From assembly GCF_009671205.1 (NCBI RefSeq), contig NZ_CP045309.1:1612001-1676000 (forward strand): DNA of 64,000 nt, given 5' to 3'. The stretch is from Micromonospora terminaliae. GTDB lineage: Bacteria; Actinomycetota; Actinomycetes; Mycobacteriales; Micromonosporaceae. Position numbers and translations under genes: made by a program. Each line of letters begins with the position of its first letter. Position 1 is the first letter of the stretch. Under the pieces are notes generated by a model. The model saw nothing but the letters and a program-made list of their open reading frames with translations. It did not search any database and was not told the DNA's origin. This document shows positions 24,185-33,083 of the stretch, one piece after another.

Positions 24185-27100
24185 TCAGCAGCGGATGGGG
24201 GACAGCGTGAAGTCCTCCACGGTGGGCGTGGTGTTGTTGATCCTCGTCTGACGGGTCTGGGGCTTCCAGCCGTCCTTGGCGACGATGATGCTGAGCGGGT
24301 TGTTGCGCCGGTCCATCCAGTAGGCGTACCTGCCCTCGGCGTCGGTGGCGAACGTCCAGGACATCGCCCACGAGTCGACCTGGACCACCGCGCCGGGGAG
24401 CGGCGCGACGGCGCCCTGGCAGCTCCGGCCGGTGACGGTGCCCATCAGCTTGCCCCAGCTGGTCGGCGGCTGCGCGATCATGGTGACCGTCACCGGCGGC
24501 ACGGTGTACGGGGTGTTCTCCTTGATCGCGACCGATGCCGAGTACGTGCCGGGCTGGTCGACGCTGGCCGTCATGCCGACGGTCACCGTGACCTTCTCAC
24601 CCGGCGCCAGGGTGACCTTCGACTTGTCGATGGTCAGCCAGCTGACGTCCGCCGGCCCCTCGGCGCACTCCTCGAAGCCGGGCAGCACCTCACTGTCCTT
24701 CGTGGCGTTGAAGCTGCCCGAGGAGCCGCCGATCTTGTAGAAGCCGCACGCCGCCCCGCCGCGGTAGCGGGGGGTGTTGGCGTTGGGCAGGTTCGCCCAC
24801 GAGTCGGTCGCCGGGTCGTACGCGAAACCGGCGTTCGTGATGGCCCCGCCCTGCGAGCCACCGACCACGAGGAGCTTGCCGTTCGCGACGGCGAACGAAC
24901 TGGCCCAGTTGTCGGCCGGCGCGTCCGCCACGGCGGTCCAGGCGTTGGCGCCCGGGTCGAACGCGTAGCTGGCCTTCTGCGCGACGGACCCGTCGTTGCC
25001 GCCGGTGCAGTAGACCGTGCCACCGATGCCGCCGCAGGAGGCGAACGCCACCGACTTCGGGTAGTTCGGCAGCGTCTCCCAGGCGTCGGTGGCCGGGTCG
25101 TAGCGGACCACCGAGTTGGACATCGGCAGGCAGCTGGCCGTGGTGCAGCCGCCGACGGCGTACAGCTTGCCGTCCGCGACGGCCTGGCCGGCCGCGGCCC
25201 GCGGCGCGGGGTTGTCGGCCTTCCTGGTCCAGGTGTTGGCCGCCGGGTCGTACGACCAGGTCGTGCCGTCGGGTCCGGCGGCGCCCCAGCCGCCGGTCGC
25301 GATGATCCTGCCGTCGACCACCCCGACCGTCATGGCGTTGCGCGCGGCGGGGAGGTCGGCGATCGCCGTCCAGGTCTGCGCGATCGGGTCGTACACGTAG
25401 TTCTTCGTGCTGGACGTCGTGCCGTCACCGCCGGCGATCGAGTAGACCTTGCCGTCGAGATTCACCACCCGGTTGTCCATCACGTTGGCCGGGTAGTTGG
25501 CGATGCCCGTCCACGGCTCGGCCTGGGGACCGGCCGGCGTGGCGGCCGCGGTGGCCGACTTGCCGGACGGCCGGGCGGCGACCGACGTCGGGGTGGTGAG
25601 CCGCTGGAGCGGCGCGCCGGGCGAGCCGAGCAGCATCTGCTCGGACAGCTGGGACCCGTCGGCCCGCTGCAGGACGAACCCGCCGTCCCGCTCGCTGAAC
25701 TCGACGGTGACCGGGGCCCCGCCCGTGTTGGTCACCGTGAAGCTCTTGCTGACCTTGCCGGTGGGCATCCGGACGGTGCCGGTCAGCGAGGTCGGCTGCA
25801 CGGACAGCCGGCCCGCGGCCAGTTGGAAGTTCGCCGCCGTGGCCCAGTCGGCCTCGACGTCGACCTGCTTGGTCTGGCTGACGTAGTTGCCGGCCTTGGC
25901 GGTGAAGGGGTGCTGGCCGGTCAGCGACGAGAACATCCAGTAGAAGCCGTCGGCGAGTTCGGTGTCGTCCGGGGTCGCCACGGTGGTGGCCTTCTCCGCC
26001 GGGCGGTCGTCACTGGTGACGGTGGCGCCGTTGACGTAGCCGTTGTCGTTCTTGTCCCGGACGTGGCCCAGCACCAGGCCGCCGTCGACCGGCTTGCAGA
26101 CGATCTTGCTGCCGATCAGCACGTTGTCGACCTGCCACCACCACTCCCAGGAGGCGTCGTAGTAGTGGAACCGGACCCGGACCTGCGCCTGGCCCGCGGC
26201 CTGCGGGATGGGCACCTCGGTGACCCGGGGGCCGCGCACGTCGGCCGCCTGCCGGAGCACGTTGCTCCAGGTGGTGCCGCCGTCGAGGCTGAGGTCCACG
26301 TCGGCCCGGTCGGAGCTCAGCCAGTTGAAGTCCTGGTTGAACCGGATCACCGGCGCGGCGACGCCGGTCAGGTTGACGACAGGGCTGACCAGCGAGGTGT
26401 CCTGCCGGCCGCCGCTGCCGTAGTCGTCGCTGTCGATGATGGCGAACCCGCCGGAGCCGCCGGTCAGGTTGCCCCGGTCACCGCTGTCGGTGAACTTCCA
26501 GACCTGGCCGGTGCCGGCGTTGTCCACGACGGACCAGCCGTCGGGCACGCTGGTGCCGTCGAAGGTCTCGTACTCGCCGTCGGAGCTGTTGGTGTAGCCG
26601 GGCGCCGTGGTGCAGGCGTTCGGGTCGGCCGGTACGGCGATGTTGCTGGTGGTGTTGCCCGAGCCGACCACGACCTCCTTGGTCACGGTCGGGTAGCCCG
26701 GGTACTGCGACTCGACCTTGAGCCGGTAGGTCGCCCCGGCCGGCAGCTTGAGGCTGTAGCGACCGTTGGCGGGGGTGGTGTAGTCGGAGACGGGGAGGCC
26801 CTCGACGCTCACCTTCGCGTAGAGCGGCCAGCCGTGCCCGGAGCCGTCGGTGACCTGACCGCCGACGGTGACGCTCGGCACCGCCGTCAACGCGACGTCC
26901 ACCGTCGTGGTCGTGTTCGTGGTCACCGTCGGCGAGAGCGTCCTGGTCCGGTAGCCGAACGCCGAGACGGTGACCTGGTAGTCGCCGGCCGGGAGCAGCG
27001 ACGAGTACGTCCCGTCGGCGGCGGTGGTCAGCGAGCGCGTCGCCGCACCGGTCAGGGCGACGGTGGCGCCGGCGATCGGGGCGCCGGTGGCCGCGTCGGT

Positions 27101-28594
27101 CACTTTCCCGGCCAGGGTGCCGTTGTCGCCGATCGGGGCGGCGTTGAGCAGCGCGAGCGCGTCCAGCCGGCCCTCACCGTAGACGTTGTTGTCGTCCGTG
27201 GTGCCGCCGCACTGGGTGTCGGCCTTGTCGACCGCCGTGTCGTTCAGCAGCGCGCGGGTCGCCGCGACGTCGCCGACGAGCGTGGGCGCCGCCGACCAGA
27301 GCAGCGCGATCGCCCCGGCCAGGTGCGGCGCGGCCATCGAGGTGCCGCTGTAGCTGGCGTAGGAGTTGTCCGGCACGCTGGAGCGGACGTTGACGCCGGG
27401 CGCCGACAGGTTGGGCTTGATCTCGCCGTTCTGCCCGGCGCCGCGGGAGGAGAAGCTGGCGATGTTGTTGTTGATGTCGTACGCGCCGGCCGAGTAGTTG
27501 CTGGCCAGGCTGCCCGGGGAGCCGCTGGTCTGGCAGGAGGGCCCGTTGTTGCCGTTGGACCAGGTGCCGAAGATGCCCGAGGCGGTCCAGGCGTCGGTCA
27601 CGTCCTCCATGAACGGCTCGGTGGACGGCAGCGTGGTGCCCCACGAGTTGTTGATGATGTTGGGTCGCTTGCCGGCGTCCGGGTTCTGCCCGTTGAGGTC
27701 GGTGGGCTCCAGCATCCACTGGCCGGAGGAGACCAGCGCGGCGTCGGTCGGGCAGCACCCGTTCGCGGCGATCCACTTGACCTCGGGGGCGACGCCGATC
27801 TGGTTGGCGCCGTCGGAACCGGCCATGGTGCCCATCGTGTGGGTGCCGTGGCCGTCCTCGTCGCAGGGCGCGGTGGCGCAGGTGCCGGCGGCGTCGTACC
27901 AGTTGTAGTTGTGGTCGAAGGTGCCGTCGCCGTTGTTGCCCCGGTACGCGTTGACCAGGGCCGGGTGGTCGAACTGGACGCCGCTGTCGATGCTGGCCAC
28001 CGTGATGCCGGCGCCCTTCACGCCGTACTGGGACCAGACGTCGTCGGCGTTGATGTTCGCGATGCCCCACTCCAGGGCGTTCACCGACTTCTCGTCGGTG
28101 CCCTTGGTGGTCTCGGGAAGCTTGTACTCGATCGGGGCGTACAGGCCGTCGACCTCGGCGTGGGCGGCGAGGTTCTGGGCCATCGTGAGGGAACCGCCGC
28201 TGACCTTGATGGCGTTGGTCGCCCAGAAGGTCTGGTACTTCGTGCCCGAGCGGTCGAGCTCGGCGCGGATCTTCGCCTGGCTGTCGGCGGCGGTCTTCTT
28301 GAGCGCGTCGGCGACCTCGGTGCCGCGCTTGGCCCAGTCCTTGTTCGCGGCGGCCTTGCCGAGATCGGCCTTGGCGCCGAAGTGGATCCAGAAGTCGCCC
28401 TCGCTCTTGCCCTGGAGCTGCCGGGTGAGTTCGGGGCGGATCTTGTCACCGGCGGATGCGCCGGTGCCCGTTCCGGTCTGCGCAGCCTGCGCGCCGGTGG
28501 CCGTGGCGGCCAGGGCGGTCGCGGCGAGGACCAGGGCCGCGCCCGCGCTCACCAGCCGACCGGCCGGGCCCCTCCTGTGTGGACGTCTCAGCAT
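24185..28594 (-). CDS. Giant secreted S8 subtilisin with carboxypeptidase-regulatory-like and kelch domains
   Basis: This is a 1,469-residue secreted serine protease. A signal peptide (1-38) and an I9-like propeptide region (about 50-165) precede the S8 domain at about 170-480, with the triad D203 (SIDSGVQFDHP), H249 (DGHGTHTMG) and S419 (SGTSMAAPH), and N316 as oxyanion residue. Two carboxypeptidase-regulatory-like beta domains follow (GTLAGKVTDAATG, VGGQVTDGSG), then an immune-inhibitor-like beta-sandwich, a kelch/galactose-oxidase-like propeller (YSIAGGDGT, ATGGWGA, YAVGGC, YCTGGNDGS, LVVGGSQGG) and a final regulatory-like domain. The ATG at 28594 has GGAGGAGG upstream. The propeller suggests binding of a polymer or host surface. 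Paralogous regulators flank the gene. Confidence 0.92.
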   Translation of the reverse strand: MLRRPHRRGPAGRLVSAGAALVLAATALAATATGAQAAQTGTGTGASAGDKIRPELTRQLQGKSEGDFWIHFGAKADLGKAAANKDWAKRGTEVADALKKTAADSQAKIRAELDRSGTKYQTFWATNAIKVSGGSLTMAQNLAAHAEVDGLYAPIEYKLPETTKGTDEKSVNALEWGIANINADDVWSQYGVKGAGITVASIDSGVQFDHPALVNAYRGNNGDGTFDHNYNWYDAAGTCATAPCDEDGHGTHTMGTMAGSDGANQIGVAPEVKWIAANGCCPTDAALVSSGQWMLEPTDLNGQNPDAGKRPNIINNSWGTTLPSTEPFMEDVTDAWTASGIFGTWSNGNNGPSCQTSGSPGSLASNYSAGAYDINNNIASFSSRGAGQNGEIKPNLSAPGVNVRSSVPDNSYASYSGTSMAAPHLAGAIALLWSAAPTLVGDVAATRALLNDTAVDKADTQCGGTTDDNNVYGEGRLDALALLNAAPIGDNGTLAGKVTDAATGAPIAGATVALTGAATRSLTTAADGTYSSLLPAGDYQVTVSAFGYRTRTLSPTVTTNTTTTVDVALTAVPSVTVGGQVTDGSGHGWPLYAKVSVEGLPVSDYTTPANGRYSLKLPAGATYRLKVESQYPGYPTVTKEVVVGSGNTTSNIAVPADPNACTTAPGYTNSSDGEYETFDGTSVPDGWSVVDNAGTGQVWKFTDSGDRGNLTGGSGGFAIIDSDDYGSGGRQDTSLVSPVVNLTGVAAPVIRFNQDFNWLSSDRADVDLSLDGGTTWSNVLRQAADVRGPRVTEVPIPQAAGQAQVRVRFHYYDASWEWWWQVDNVLIGSKIVCKPVDGGLVLGHVRDKNDNGYVNGATVTSDDRPAEKATTVATPDDTELADGFYWMFSSLTGQHPFTAKAGNYVSQTKQVDVEADWATAANFQLAAGRLSVQPTSLTGTVRMPTGKVSKSFTVTNTGGAPVTVEFSERDGGFVLQRADGSQLSEQMLLGSPGAPLQRLTTPTSVAARPSGKSATAAATPAGPQAEPWTGIANYPANVMDNRVVNLDGKVYSIAGGDGTTSSTKNYVYDPIAQTWTAIADLPAARNAMTVGVVDGRIIATGGWGAAGPDGTTWSYDPAANTWTRKADNPAPRAAAGQAVADGKLYAVGGCTTASCLPMSNSVVRYDPATDAWETLPNYPKSVAFASCGGIGGTVYCTGGNDGSVAQKASYAFDPGANAWTAVADAPADNWASSFAVANGKLLVVGGSQGGAITNAGFAYDPATDSWANLPNANTPRYRGGAACGFYKIGGSSGSFNATKDSEVLPGFEECAEGPADVSWLTIDKSKVTLAPGEKVTVTVGMTASVDQPGTYSASVAIKENTPYTVPPVTVTMIAQPPTSWGKLMGTVTGRSCQGAVAPLPGAVVQVDSWAMSWTFATDAEGRYAYWMDRRNNPLSIIVAKDGWKPQTRQTRINNTTPTVEDFTLSPIRC

Positions 28595-28894
28595 CGGTGC
28601 TGCCTCCTCCAGTACGACCCGCGGATGTTCGAGCCATGGCGGAAGGGCGCAGGAGACTGCTCTCCCGTCGGATCACACCGGTTTGAACGAACCCCCCAAG
28701 CCCCCTAGGCGCCGTGCGGGTCTACGCCGGCTGCCTGAGTGGACACTATGATCGACAGGAAAGCGCGATCAAGCACCGTACGTGAGCAACTTGTCACCAA
28801 CAGGTCCCCTCGGGGGGGTCGGTTGACATTGACTGTCACGGCGATTCCCAGGTGCGGCAATTTCTGCCGCTGGTACCTCCGGGCGGGAGGTAAC
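28595..28894. other. 300-bp divergent intergenic region between subtilisin and regulator copy B
   Basis: It holds the subtilisin ribosome binding site near 28605 and the regulator's GCGGGAGG at 28883-28890. It also contains a TGACA-N5-TGTCA inverted repeat. I see no open reading frame that looks coding. Confidence 0.5.
28824..28838 (+). promoter_or_regulatory. TGACA-N5-TGTCA inverted repeat
   Basis: This perfect 5-bp inverted repeat overlaps ACATTGAC, which is shared with the region upstream of the paralogous regulator. It is placed to act on the subtilisin/regulator divergent promoters. Confidence 0.45.
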
Positions 28895-29449
28895 GTGACC
28901 GACCAGGAGACGAGCGGGGCGGAGCATCCGTTCCCGCTGGTGATCGGGGTGACCGCGGCGCCGGCCGAACGAGTCCGCCTCACCGAGCTTCTCGACGGCG
29001 TCGCGCCCCTGCTCCTGGTCGCCGACCTCGACGAGCTGCGCCGGCTGCTCGCGTCGCCGGAAGCACCGTCGGCGGCCCTCGACACCCCGCCACCGGCCGC
29101 TCCGGCGCCGCCACCGGACGACACTCTGGTGATCGACGCGGCCCGTTCCACCGCCCGCTGGGGCGAGCGGGAGATCGTCCTCACCCGGCTCGAGCGGGAC
29201 CTGCTGGCCTGCCTGACCACCGAGCCGGTGCGGGTCTGGACCTATGCCGAGCTGCACCGCTCCGTCTGGCACGACGAGGGGCTGCAGGACAAGGCGGACG
29301 TGCAGTCCCTGGTGAAGCGGCTGCGCCGCAAGCTCGACCGGCTGGGCACCGGCGTCACCGTCGTCGCCGTACGGGGCGTCGGGCTGCGGCTCACCGACCA
29401 CCGGCGACCCCGGGCACAGGGCACCGGGCGCCTGCCGAACGGCCGCTAG
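28895..29449 (+). CDS. Winged-helix (OmpR/PhoB-type C-terminal domain) regulator, copy B
   Basis: This 184-residue paralogue of the regulator at 23563 has an N-terminal LVIGVTAAPAERVRLTELLDG and LLVADLDELRRLL matching the other copy. After a Pro-rich linker comes an OmpR-type winged helix at about 76-165 (LTRLERDLLACLTTEPVRVWTYAELHR-like, LVKRLRRKLDRLG, VVAVRGVGLRL). The GTG at 28895 has GCGGGAGG 4 nt upstream; longer in-frame starts run through promoter-like DNA. It is divergent from the subtilisin gene. The shared architecture and flanking positions suggest both copies serve the protease locus, but this is inference. Confidence 0.82.
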   Translation: MTDQETSGAEHPFPLVIGVTAAPAERVRLTELLDGVAPLLLVADLDELRRLLASPEAPSAALDTPPPAAPAPPPDDTLVIDAARSTARWGEREIVLTRLERDLLACLTTEPVRVWTYAELHRSVWHDEGLQDKADVQSLVKRLRRKLDRLGTGVTVVAVRGVGLRLTDHRRPRAQGTGRLPNGR

Positions 29450-29625
29450 GGTCCACGCCGCCCCGGTGACCGACTACGTCCGGGAGCGTACGGGCGTACC
29501 CCCGCTGCCGTACCTCGAAGGCCGCCCCACGTCGGACGACGCGCCGCCCGCTCCTTGGAAACATGACTGGCCGATGGACGCGCGTCCCGGCTCGTCCGGC
29601 CGCGTCCGCCCAGAGGGAGGGGTCA

Positions 29626-30342
29626 ATGGGACAGAATCGGCTCGGGAGTGCGGCCGGGGCGCCACCACGACGCGGACCGCGGGCGGCGAACGCGCCGGGC
29701 CGGCGCTGGGGATGGTGGGGCATCGTCTTCGTGGCCGCCTTCGTCGCCGGCATCGCGGCTGGCAGCGCGCTCAAGGCGGGGGAGAGCCTCTACCTGCCCG
29801 ACGCGTCCGTCGCGCAGTTGCGTGACTTCTATGCCGCCAGCCGTGCGGCGGTGCTCGTCCAGTCGGCGTTGCAGATCCTGGCGGCGGTCGCCCTGTACCG
29901 GTTCGGGTGGCGCCTGCGCACGGCGCTGCACGCGAGGGGCACCCGTGCCGGCGCGGTGCTGGGTTGGGGTACGGCGATCACCGCCGGGTCGCTGTTCGCC
30001 TCGGTGGTGTGCGGGCTGGCCCTGCTGCTGGCGACGCAGGCCGGCGACACGACCGTCGCCGGTCTCGGCAGGGCCGCGCTGGTGCTCGGCGGTGCGGCAC
30101 ACCTGCTCGGCGCCGGCCTGCTGATCACGGCGGCCTCGGCGGTCGCGTGGCGTTCCCATCGGCGGCCCCGGTGGGTGTTCGGCTACGGGAGGTTCGTGGG
30201 ACCGCTGGTGGCGGCCTCTGCCCTCTCGATCCTGCTGCCGCCGCTCGTCCGGCCGGAGCCGGCGTTCCGGCTTCTCGCGGCCGTCTGGCTGGTCGGCACG
30301 GGAATTGCCGTCCTGCGGGGGGCCTTCGACGAAGTGAGGTAG
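29626..30342 (+). CDS. Polytopic membrane protein of unknown function
   Basis: This 238-residue protein has a basic N-terminus, then about six hydrophobic helices (WGIVFVAAFVAGIAAG, VLVQSALQILAAVALY, TAITAGSLFASVVCGLALLL, ALVLGGAAHLLGAGLLITA, VGPLVAASALSILLPPL, LLAAVWLVGTGIAVL). The ATG at 29626 is chosen because AGAGGGAGGG lies just upstream; an earlier in-frame start lacks a binding site. I recognise no domain. The 176 bp before it hold no visible gene. The next gene also encodes a small membrane protein 45 bp downstream, so the two may be linked. Confidence 0.7.
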   Translation: MGQNRLGSAAGAPPRRGPRAANAPGRRWGWWGIVFVAAFVAGIAAGSALKAGESLYLPDASVAQLRDFYAASRAAVLVQSALQILAAVALYRFGWRLRTALHARGTRAGAVLGWGTAITAGSLFASVVCGLALLLATQAGDTTVAGLGRAALVLGGAAHLLGAGLLITAASAVAWRSHRRPRWVFGYGRFVGPLVAASALSILLPPLVRPEPAFRLLAAVWLVGTGIAVLRGAFDEVR

Positions 30343-30387
30343 GACCGGCAGGCGCAGCACCTAGGCTGGCCGGAGGAGGTGGCAGCG

Positions 30388-30615
30388 GTGGGTGCTGACG
30401 ATCGGGGCCGGTCGACGGGGAGGCGCAACCGCCTGCTCCTGGCCGGCCTGCTGGCGGTGGTCGGGCTGATCCTGCTCCTGCTCGGCCTCACCGTCGCCAA
30501 CGGCGCGGTCGCCGGCGTCGAGGTCGTGCTGGCGCTGCTGCTCCTGATCGCCAGCTACGCGATCCAGCACGTGGCCCGCCGCAACACCCTCTATCGCGAC
30601 GAGCGGCGGCGGTGA
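30388..30615 (+). CDS. Small two-helix membrane protein
   Basis: This is a 75-residue protein with a basic cytosolic N-terminus, two transmembrane helices (LLLAGLLAVVGLILLLLG and GVEVVLALLLLIASYAIQHV) and a basic C-terminus, giving a hairpin with both ends inside. The GTG at 30388 has GGAGGAGG about 7 nt upstream, and TAGGCT at 30362-30367 is a good -10 box. No family is recognised. Confidence 0.65.
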   Translation: MGADDRGRSTGRRNRLLLAGLLAVVGLILLLLGLTVANGAVAGVEVVLALLLLIASYAIQHVARRNTLYRDERRR

Positions 30616-30638
30616 CCGGACCGGAGCGCCGGCACGGT

Positions 30639-30644
30639 TAGGCT
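30639..30644 (+). promoter_or_regulatory. Leaderless-type -10 box (TAGGCT) for the NYN gene
   Basis: TAGGCT lies 7 nt before the GTG at 30652. Confidence 0.6.
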
Positions 30645-30651
30645 GACCGGC

Positions 30652-31743
30652 GTGGATCAGGAAGACCGGATCGCGCTGTTCCTCGACTACGAGAACCTGG
30701 CGCTGGGCGTACGCGACCATCACGGCGGCCGGCCGTTCGACTTCCGCCCGATCGCCGACGCCCTCGCCGAACGCGGCCGGGTGGTGGTGCGCCGGGCGTA
30801 CGCGGACTGGTCGTACTTCGACGAGGACCGGCGGATGCTCACCCGGTCGCACGTCGAACTCATCGAGATACCGCAGCGGATGGGCGCCTCGCGGAAGAAC
30901 GCGGCGGACATCAAGATGGCCGTCGACGCCGTCGAGCTGGCCTTCGAGCGCGACTACATCTCGACGTTCGTGATCTGCACGGGGGACAGCGACTTCACGC
31001 CGCTGGTGCACAAGCTCCGGGAACTCAACAAGCGGGTGATCGGGGTCGGTGTGGAGAAGTCCACGTCGGCGCTGCTGCCGCCCGCCTGCGACGAGTTCCT
31101 CTTCTACGACCGCCTCGAAGGGGTCGACGTGCCGCCGGCGGCCGGCCGCCGGGTCCGGGCGGCCCGCCCGGCCGAGCCGCAGACGCCGCCGCGGGCCGAG
31201 CTGCCGCCGGAGCCGCCGGTCGAGGCCCCGCCGGCCGAGGAGGAGCCGGCGCGGGACGTCGACACGCTGGCCGTGCTGGTGGCCCAGACCGTGGCCGGCA
31301 TGCAGGGCAGCTCCAGCGGCGAGGTGACCGCCTCCGGGCTGAAGCGCACGCTGCTCCGCAAGGACCCGACGTTCAGCGAGTCCGACTACGGCTTCCGCAC
31401 CTTCGGGGAACTGCTGCGCCACCTGGCCGGGCACAACGTCATCGAGCTCGCCGCGGGACCCGCCAAGGGGGACCCGGAGGTGTCGCTGCCCGAACGGGGC
31501 GACCGGGAGGTGGCCTTCGCGCTGCTGCGGTCGGTGGTGGTGGACCTCGCGGGCGAGGGCGGCGCGGTGCCGCTGTCCGGGCTCAAGGACCAGCTCCGGC
31601 GCGCGCGGCCCGACTTCAGCGAGAAGAAGCTGGGATACCGCAGCTTTCTCCAGTTCGCCAAGGCCGCCGCCACGAGCGGGGCCGTGGAGCTGCGGTGGAG
31701 CCCGGAGGCCGACGACTACCTGCTCACCCCGCACACCCCCTGA
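30652..31743 (+). CDS. NYN-domain nuclease (LabA/DUF88) with two LOTUS (OST-HTH) domains
   Basis: This 363-residue protein has an N-terminal NYN/PIN-like domain (about 5-150) with the acidic residues of the family: D12 in FLDYEN, D in NAADIKMAVDAVE, and the CTGDSDFTPLV motif. An acidic, Pro-rich linker follows. Two OST-HTH/LOTUS domains are seen at about 224-270 (SGLKRTLLRKDPTFSESDYGF) and 304-355 (SGLKDQLRRARPDFSEKKLGY). NYN proteins are RNases; LOTUS domains bind RNA or G-quadruplex. It likely acts on RNA in the cytosol. It is expressed from its own leaderless promoter. The target RNA is unknown. Confidence 0.88.
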   Translation: MDQEDRIALFLDYENLALGVRDHHGGRPFDFRPIADALAERGRVVVRRAYADWSYFDEDRRMLTRSHVELIEIPQRMGASRKNAADIKMAVDAVELAFERDYISTFVICTGDSDFTPLVHKLRELNKRVIGVGVEKSTSALLPPACDEFLFYDRLEGVDVPPAAGRRVRAARPAEPQTPPRAELPPEPPVEAPPAEEEPARDVDTLAVLVAQTVAGMQGSSSGEVTASGLKRTLLRKDPTFSESDYGFRTFGELLRHLAGHNVIELAAGPAKGDPEVSLPERGDREVAFALLRSVVVDLAGEGGAVPLSGLKDQLRRARPDFSEKKLGYRSFLQFAKAAATSGAVELRWSPEADDYLLTPHTP

Positions 31744-31761
31744 CGACCGGCTGCGCCCGCG

Positions 31762-33015
31762 TCAAATGCGGCGGCACAGCAGCGGGTCCACGACCGGCAG
31801 CCGCAGCGGGTGGAGGCAGATGCCCGACCGGGTGGAGGCGCTCGGGGACGGCGAGCCGGTCGGCGGCACGGTGGGGCTGCCGGTCGGGGTTCCCGTCGGT
31901 GCCGGGGTTCCGGTCGGGCTCACCGCCGGCGTCGTCGGTGCGGCCGGCGCGGTCGTCGGGGGCGGCGTGGTGCGGGACGGTGCCGGGGGCGCGATCGGCT
32001 CCGTACCTGACGGGGTCGGCGTTCCGGTGACGGCGGGCCGCCGAACGCCGTCGGCCGGCCGACGGAGCCGGGTGGGTTCGCCGGCCTTCGACCGGGTCGA
32101 ACCGCCGTCGGGTGTGCTGAGGACCGGGTCGGGCGAGCGGTCGTCGTCGGGCGTCTGGGCGGCACCGTCCGTGGCCGCCCCCGTCCGGTGCACCGGCCCG
32201 GCCGTCGCGGGCCAGGTGCCCGCCGCCGTCACGCCGAGGAGCACCCCGACCGCCACGGCGCCGGCCGCGGCCAGGCGCGCCGGACGCCGCCGGGGCGCCG
32301 GGGCGTCGGCAACACCGAGCGGCCGCGGTGGCCGCGGCCGGGCCGCGCGGTGCGCGGCGAGCAGCGCGTCGAGCTGCGTGGCGAGCGCGTCGCGGGTCCC
32401 GGTGGCGGTGGCGTACGCGAGGGTGAGGTAGAAGCGGACGTTCGCCGCGCCGGTGACCGGCACGCGCAGCCCGGCCGGGCGCCGGCCGTCCCCGAGGTGC
32501 AGCAGGGTCACCGGCAGATCGGGGTGGTGACCGAGGCCGAGCAGGTCGTCATGGGCCCACTCGCGCCGGCCGGCCCGCCCGGCGAAGGCGACCCGCCGGT
32601 CGGTCACCACGGCGGCGCCGGTGTCGACCACCCGCAGCCCGTTCGGTAGCGCGCCGTCGGCCGGGTCGAGCAGGTCGGCGGTCAGCGCCGGGTCCGGCGC
32701 GGGGAGCCCGGGTACGTGCCGGGCCTCCGCCTCGACCAGTTCGGCGACCGGCACGACACGGTAGACCACCTCGCCGTCGTCCAGCTCGACCGGCAGGTCG
32801 GCGCCGGGGAGGGTGCAGCCGTGGAAGCCGGTCGCCTCGATCCGGAGCCGCTCCAGGTGCTCGGCGCGACGGCGCCACGTCCGGGCCGCCGCCTCGTACG
32901 CACACCGCCGGCGCTCGTTCTCGCGCCGCGTCCATGCGATCTGTCGTCCCAGCTCGGGGTGACGCCCGGCCGGGGTGGACCGTCTCGTCGTCACACGCGG
33001 TACAACGTCCTCCAC
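31762..33015 (-). CDS. Membrane-anchored protein with coiled-coil and PH-like region, unknown function
   Basis: This 417-residue protein has an Arg/Glu-rich helical N-terminus (about 22-62). A beta-rich region follows (VVDTGAAVVTDRRVAFAGRAGRREWAHDDLLGL, about 128-205) that resembles bacterial PH-like domains. One transmembrane helix lies at about 247-266, and a long Pro/Thr/Ser-rich extracellular tail ends in LCHPLRLP-like residues with two cysteines. The GTG at 33015 is the longest start; GTG at 32994, with GGAGG upstream, is an alternative. It is divergent from the MOSC gene and convergent with the NYN gene. I do not recognise the family. Confidence 0.65.
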   Translation of the reverse strand: MEDVVPRVTTRRSTPAGRHPELGRQIAWTRRENERRRCAYEAAARTWRRRAEHLERLRIEATGFHGCTLPGADLPVELDDGEVVYRVVPVAELVEAEARHVPGLPAPDPALTADLLDPADGALPNGLRVVDTGAAVVTDRRVAFAGRAGRREWAHDDLLGLGHHPDLPVTLLHLGDGRRPAGLRVPVTGAANVRFYLTLAYATATGTRDALATQLDALLAAHRAARPRPPRPLGVADAPAPRRRPARLAAAGAVAVGVLLGVTAAGTWPATAGPVHRTGAATDGAAQTPDDDRSPDPVLSTPDGGSTRSKAGEPTRLRRPADGVRRPAVTGTPTPSGTEPIAPPAPSRTTPPPTTAPAAPTTPAVSPTGTPAPTGTPTGSPTVPPTGSPSPSASTRSGICLHPLRLPVVDPLLCRRI

Positions 33016-33083
33016 GGAGGGTGGACACGTGAGGGCGGCTATCGTCCGCTTAGGTACCGGTACGTCCGTGCGACAATCCGCAC

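Noticed and set aside
24008..28708. A 1,566-residue plus-strand reading frame opposite the subtilisin
   Set aside because: Its sequence is Gly/Arg/Val-rich composition noise with no domain, and the opposite strand has a complete protease with signal peptide and catalytic triad.
29450..29625. A small gene in the gap after the second winged-helix regulator
   Set aside because: Short frames are open, but none has a start with binding site or plausible protein composition.
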